Below are positions 61,903 through 64,000 of a stretch of DNA of 64,000 nt, one piece after another; position 1 is the first letter of the stretch; each line of letters opens with the position of its first letter. The notes beneath the pieces are model-generated. The model was given only the letters and a program-made list of their open reading frames with translations, did no database searches and was not told the DNA's origin. A program made the position numbers and the translations under genes. Source of the stretch: Oscillospiraceae bacterium (GTDB taxonomy: Bacteria > Bacillota > Clostridia > Oscillospirales > Ruminococcaceae); assembly GCA_017472735.1 (NCBI GenBank), contig JAFUOD010000006.1, forward strand, positions 112,553 through 176,552, in the 5' to 3' direction.

Positions 61903-62913
61903 GTGGCAAAAAAGAAGAAAAAGCTTGTCGTTACCCCTCCTCCAACGCCGCAGACCGAAAACAAAGCGGCTGTTAAAGAGGACGACGCGCCGGAAGTGCC
62001 TAAGTTTAAAATTGGCGTAAAGGGCGATGAATTTGACCTTAAATATACCCGTGCGGCAAGCAAAAAGTCGCATGATGCAGATAAGCTTCTGCAAGAGCTT
62101 TCAAGAGAATCGAAGGCTGATAAGTTTAACTTTTTAAGCCTTGCTTTGCCCCTTGTAATAATCGTTATTGCGGCGCTCAGCTTTGCATTTGTATCACGCG
62201 GGGACATTGAAGAAATGTTCGAGTATAACTTTAGCCTTAACACCTTGGTTAACGGCAGTTATACAAACCAGCTTGATAATATCTATAACGAGACCCTCCC
62301 TTTTAAAGAGGAGATTCAGCGATTAGGTGCTTGGCTTGGTTTTGTTGAGAGCGAGCCTAAAGAACCCGAATCCGTTGAACCCGACGTGCCCGAGGTCACA
62401 TTGCCCGAGGTTACCGAGCCTGTTGTGACCACTACCGAGGCAACGACAACCACCGAGGCGACGACTACAACGCCTCCCACCACAACAGAAACACCCACAA
62501 CCACCACTACCGAGGCGACTGTGCCCGAAACCTACATTCTTTATGCCTCGGCAACCGTTAATATACGCTTAGAGCCTTCGACGGATGCGATGATTTTGGG
62601 TTACTTTATTGCAAACGACGAAGTAAATGTTATCGAGCTTAGATCTGACGGCTGGGCAAAGATATATTACAGCGGCATGGTGGCTTATTGCTATGGTGAA
62701 TATTTAAGCGAAACCACGGTTGAGACCACTGTGCGTGTAAACGGCAGCCGAACCGAGGCAACGGAAGAGACCGAAGAGCCCGAAATAACCCTCACACCCG
62801 ATGAAAACGAGGAAATTAACGGCGAGGACGTTATAGCCGACGAGAGCGAAGATGTGCTTGACGAAAACGAACAGCCCTTGGCAGATGAAAACGCAGGCGA
62901 AGAAGATGAATAA
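61903..62913 (+). CDS. Membrane-anchored SH3-domain protein, partner of the AlgI-like gene
   Basis: 336 residues. Basic N-terminus, one membrane helix (about 80-102), then a short segment LVNGSYTNQLDNIYNETLPF like the start of AlgX/DHHW acetylation partners, cut off before the catalytic domain. A Thr-rich linker (about 155-208) leads to a bacterial SH3 domain (ASATVNIRLEPSTDAMILGY) and an acidic tail. The SH3 part probably binds cell wall. GTG at 61903 with AAAGGAG 9 nt upstream; ATG at 61894 touches the ribosome site. Overlaps the next gene by 8 nt. Confidence 0.7.
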   Translation: MAKKKKKLVVTPPPTPQTENKAAVKEDDAPEVPKFKIGVKGDEFDLKYTRAASKKSHDADKLLQELSRESKADKFNFLSLALPLVIIVIAALSFAFVSRGDIEEMFEYNFSLNTLVNGSYTNQLDNIYNETLPFKEEIQRLGAWLGFVESEPKEPESVEPDVPEVTLPEVTEPVVTTTEATTTTEATTTTPPTTTETPTTTTTEATVPETYILYASATVNIRLEPSTDAMILGYFIANDEVNVIELRSDGWAKIYYSGMVAYCYGEYLSETTVETTVRVNGSRTEATEETEEPEITLTPDENEEINGEDVIADESEDVLDENEQPLADENAGEEDE

Positions 62914-63844
62914 TCCTTTCCCCTATTCCGATACAAACAAGCGCTTTCACACTATTGATTGGGAGTATAAGCGCAGATTCGGCAAAAAGGTTGTTAAAAT
63001 TCCTTTAAACGCAGGGCTTGGCTGCCCAAACCGTGACGGCAGAAGCGGAGTCGGCGGCTGCACATTCTGTTCGCACTCGCTTTCGGGCGAGTTTGCGGGA
63101 AACCCTGCCGATTCGTTAAAACGCCAGTTCGAGGAAGTAAAGAAGCTTTATTTAAACAAATGGCAAAGCTTTGACTGCATTGCTTATCTTCAAGCAGGTA
63201 CAAACACTTACGCTCCCCTTTTTAAGCTTAAAGAAATTTACAAAGCGGCGCTTGAATTGCCTGTTGTCGGGCTTAGCATTGCAACAAGGGCAGATTGTAT
63301 CGACACCGAAAGGCTTACCTTTTTAAAAGAGGTATCGCAAAGCACCTTTCTTACCGTCGAGCTTGGGCTTCAGACGGTTAATGACAAAACCGCTGAGCGA
63401 ATTAACCGCTGCCACAGCTTTAACGACTTTGTTAAGGGTTATGACCTGTTAAAAAACGCAGGGATAAGAGTCGGCGTGCATATAATAAACGGCTTGCCCG
63501 GCGAAAGCTGTGATGATATGCTGGAAACAGCAAGGGCAGTGGCAAGGCTTAGGTCTGATGAGCTTAAAATTCATCTGCTGCACGTTATATCGGGCACGAA
63601 AATAGCGCACGAATATGAAAAAGGCGAGCTTAAAACCCTTGAAAAAGAAGAATATATAAACCTTGTGTGCGACCAGCTTGAGGTTTTGCCGCCCGAAACC
63701 GCCATTGGCAGACTGACAGGCGACGGCGACCGCAAAACTCTTTTAGCACCGCTTTGGAGCATGGATAAGCGAAGCGTTTTAAACGGCATTGACAAAGAGC
63801 TTGCGAAAAGAAACACATATCAGGGAAGTAAATATTTAATGTAA
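62906..63844 (+). CDS. Radical SAM protein, TIGR01212/YhcC type
   Basis: 312 residues. NAGLGCPNRDGRSGVGGCTF then C gives the unusual CX11-CX2-C cluster motif of this family; YLQAGTNTYAP, ATRADCID, VELGLQTVND and HIINGLPGES follow. Function unresolved. ATG at 62906 overlaps the SH3 gene. Confidence 0.9.
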   Translation: MNNPFPYSDTNKRFHTIDWEYKRRFGKKVVKIPLNAGLGCPNRDGRSGVGGCTFCSHSLSGEFAGNPADSLKRQFEEVKKLYLNKWQSFDCIAYLQAGTNTYAPLFKLKEIYKAALELPVVGLSIATRADCIDTERLTFLKEVSQSTFLTVELGLQTVNDKTAERINRCHSFNDFVKGYDLLKNAGIRVGVHIINGLPGESCDDMLETARAVARLRSDELKIHLLHVISGTKIAHEYEKGELKTLEKEEYINLVCDQLEVLPPETAIGRLTGDGDRKTLLAPLWSMDKRSVLNGIDKELAKRNTYQGSKYLM

Positions 63845-63917
63845 AAAGCCCGGATTTAGACGGGGCTTCGTAAAACAGTTATTTTGAAAAATGCTTGAAA
63901 ACGACTGTTTTCAAGGG

Positions 63918-63950
63918 ACGGCGTGACTTCGGTCACGCCGTTTCCTTTTT
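63918..63950 (+). terminator. Terminator with TTCG loop
   Basis: ACGGCGTGAC ttcg GTCACGCCGT followed by TTCCTTTTT, after the radical SAM gene; a looser AAGCCC/GGGCTT pair lies at 63846-63868. Confidence 0.8.
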
Positions 63951-63998
63951 CGCAAGTTCTTCCAAAGGGATAAAGCCGATGCCGTCATACTGGATGTG
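63933..63998 (-). CDS. C-terminal end of a gene entering from the right edge
   Basis: On the minus strand a frame open to the window edge gives HIQYDGIGFIPLEELAKKET then A and TGA at 63935-63933. Codon pattern looks real, but 21 codons are too few for a name. Its stop lies inside the terminator stem. Confidence 0.4.
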   Translation of the reverse strand, partial: HIQYDGIGFIPLEELAKKETA

Positions 63999-64000
63999 GA

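Overview
The window reads as chromosome of an endospore-forming Clostridia-type Firmicute, most likely an uncultured gut or rumen Oscillospirales/Ruminococcaceae relative (inference). Reasons: pyruvate:ferredoxin oxidoreductase, SpoVG, the germination protease GPR, a BclA-like collagen protein, AGGAGG-type ribosome sites, TTGACA/TATAAT promoters, LexA of the Gram-positive kind and a CotH/VTC/DUF4956 cluster. Most genes are ordinary housekeeping genes in short operons. The sequence between genes is unusual for the number of palindromic dispersed repeats.

Layout. 1-0.7 kb: 5' end of nifJ (minus). 1.1-4.2 kb: a glycosyltransferase, a Cys-rich collagen-like surface protein and a nucleotidyltransferase. 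4.5-13.8 kb: an almost complete aromatic amino acid block (aroF, zinc-ribbon protein, tyrA, aroB, aroA, aroC, pheA, fused aroE-aroK, aroQ), giving chorismate plus both prephenate branches. 13.9 kb: tRNA-Pro(CGG), then a small AT-rich islet. 15.1-22.4 kb: a two-component system with membrane-lipid genes and a calcium-type P-ATPase; all three promoters carry the same phased GTTGA boxes. 22.7-27.4 kb: zinc-ribbon membrane protein, then rpmG-secE-nusG-rplKA-rplJL with leader RNAs.

27.5-39.7 kb: DNA glycosylase, two Nudix enzymes, lexA-murC, spoVG, acpP, gpr, rpsT, proS, a sodium:solute symporter, a DUF1349 protein and an acyltransferase. 39.9-46.2 kb: small membrane protein, DUF4956-VTC divergent from CotH, DegV. 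46.3-50.5 kb: a broken small DNA-binding-like gene, then ylxM-ffh-rpsP-khpA-rimM-trmD. 50.7-56.7 kb: HPr, a CdaR/PucR-type regulator, ftsEX with a coiled-coil M23 hydrolase activator and an S41-like protein. 56.8-64 kb: lipoprotein esterase, acidic Thr/Glu-rich lipoprotein, HtrA-type protease, an AlgI-like membrane protein that seems to have lost its catalytic histidine together with an SH3 partner, and a radical SAM protein.

The most interesting items are: (1) the AlgI-like/SH3 pair at 60570-62913, which looks like an O-acetylation module stripped of catalysis; (2) the three-promoter regulon at 16.9-19.8 kb with identical 11-bp-phased box architecture; (3) several families of dispersed palindromic repeats, one of them MITE-like, whose stems vary but stay paired; (4) the glycosyltransferase plus Cys-rich collagen protein; and (5) relics and oddities such as an aroQ 3'-end fragment, a gene broken by one TGA, and a 16-nt exact match to a sequencing adapter inside a Nudix gene. 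All calls come from reading the sequence; no search was run.
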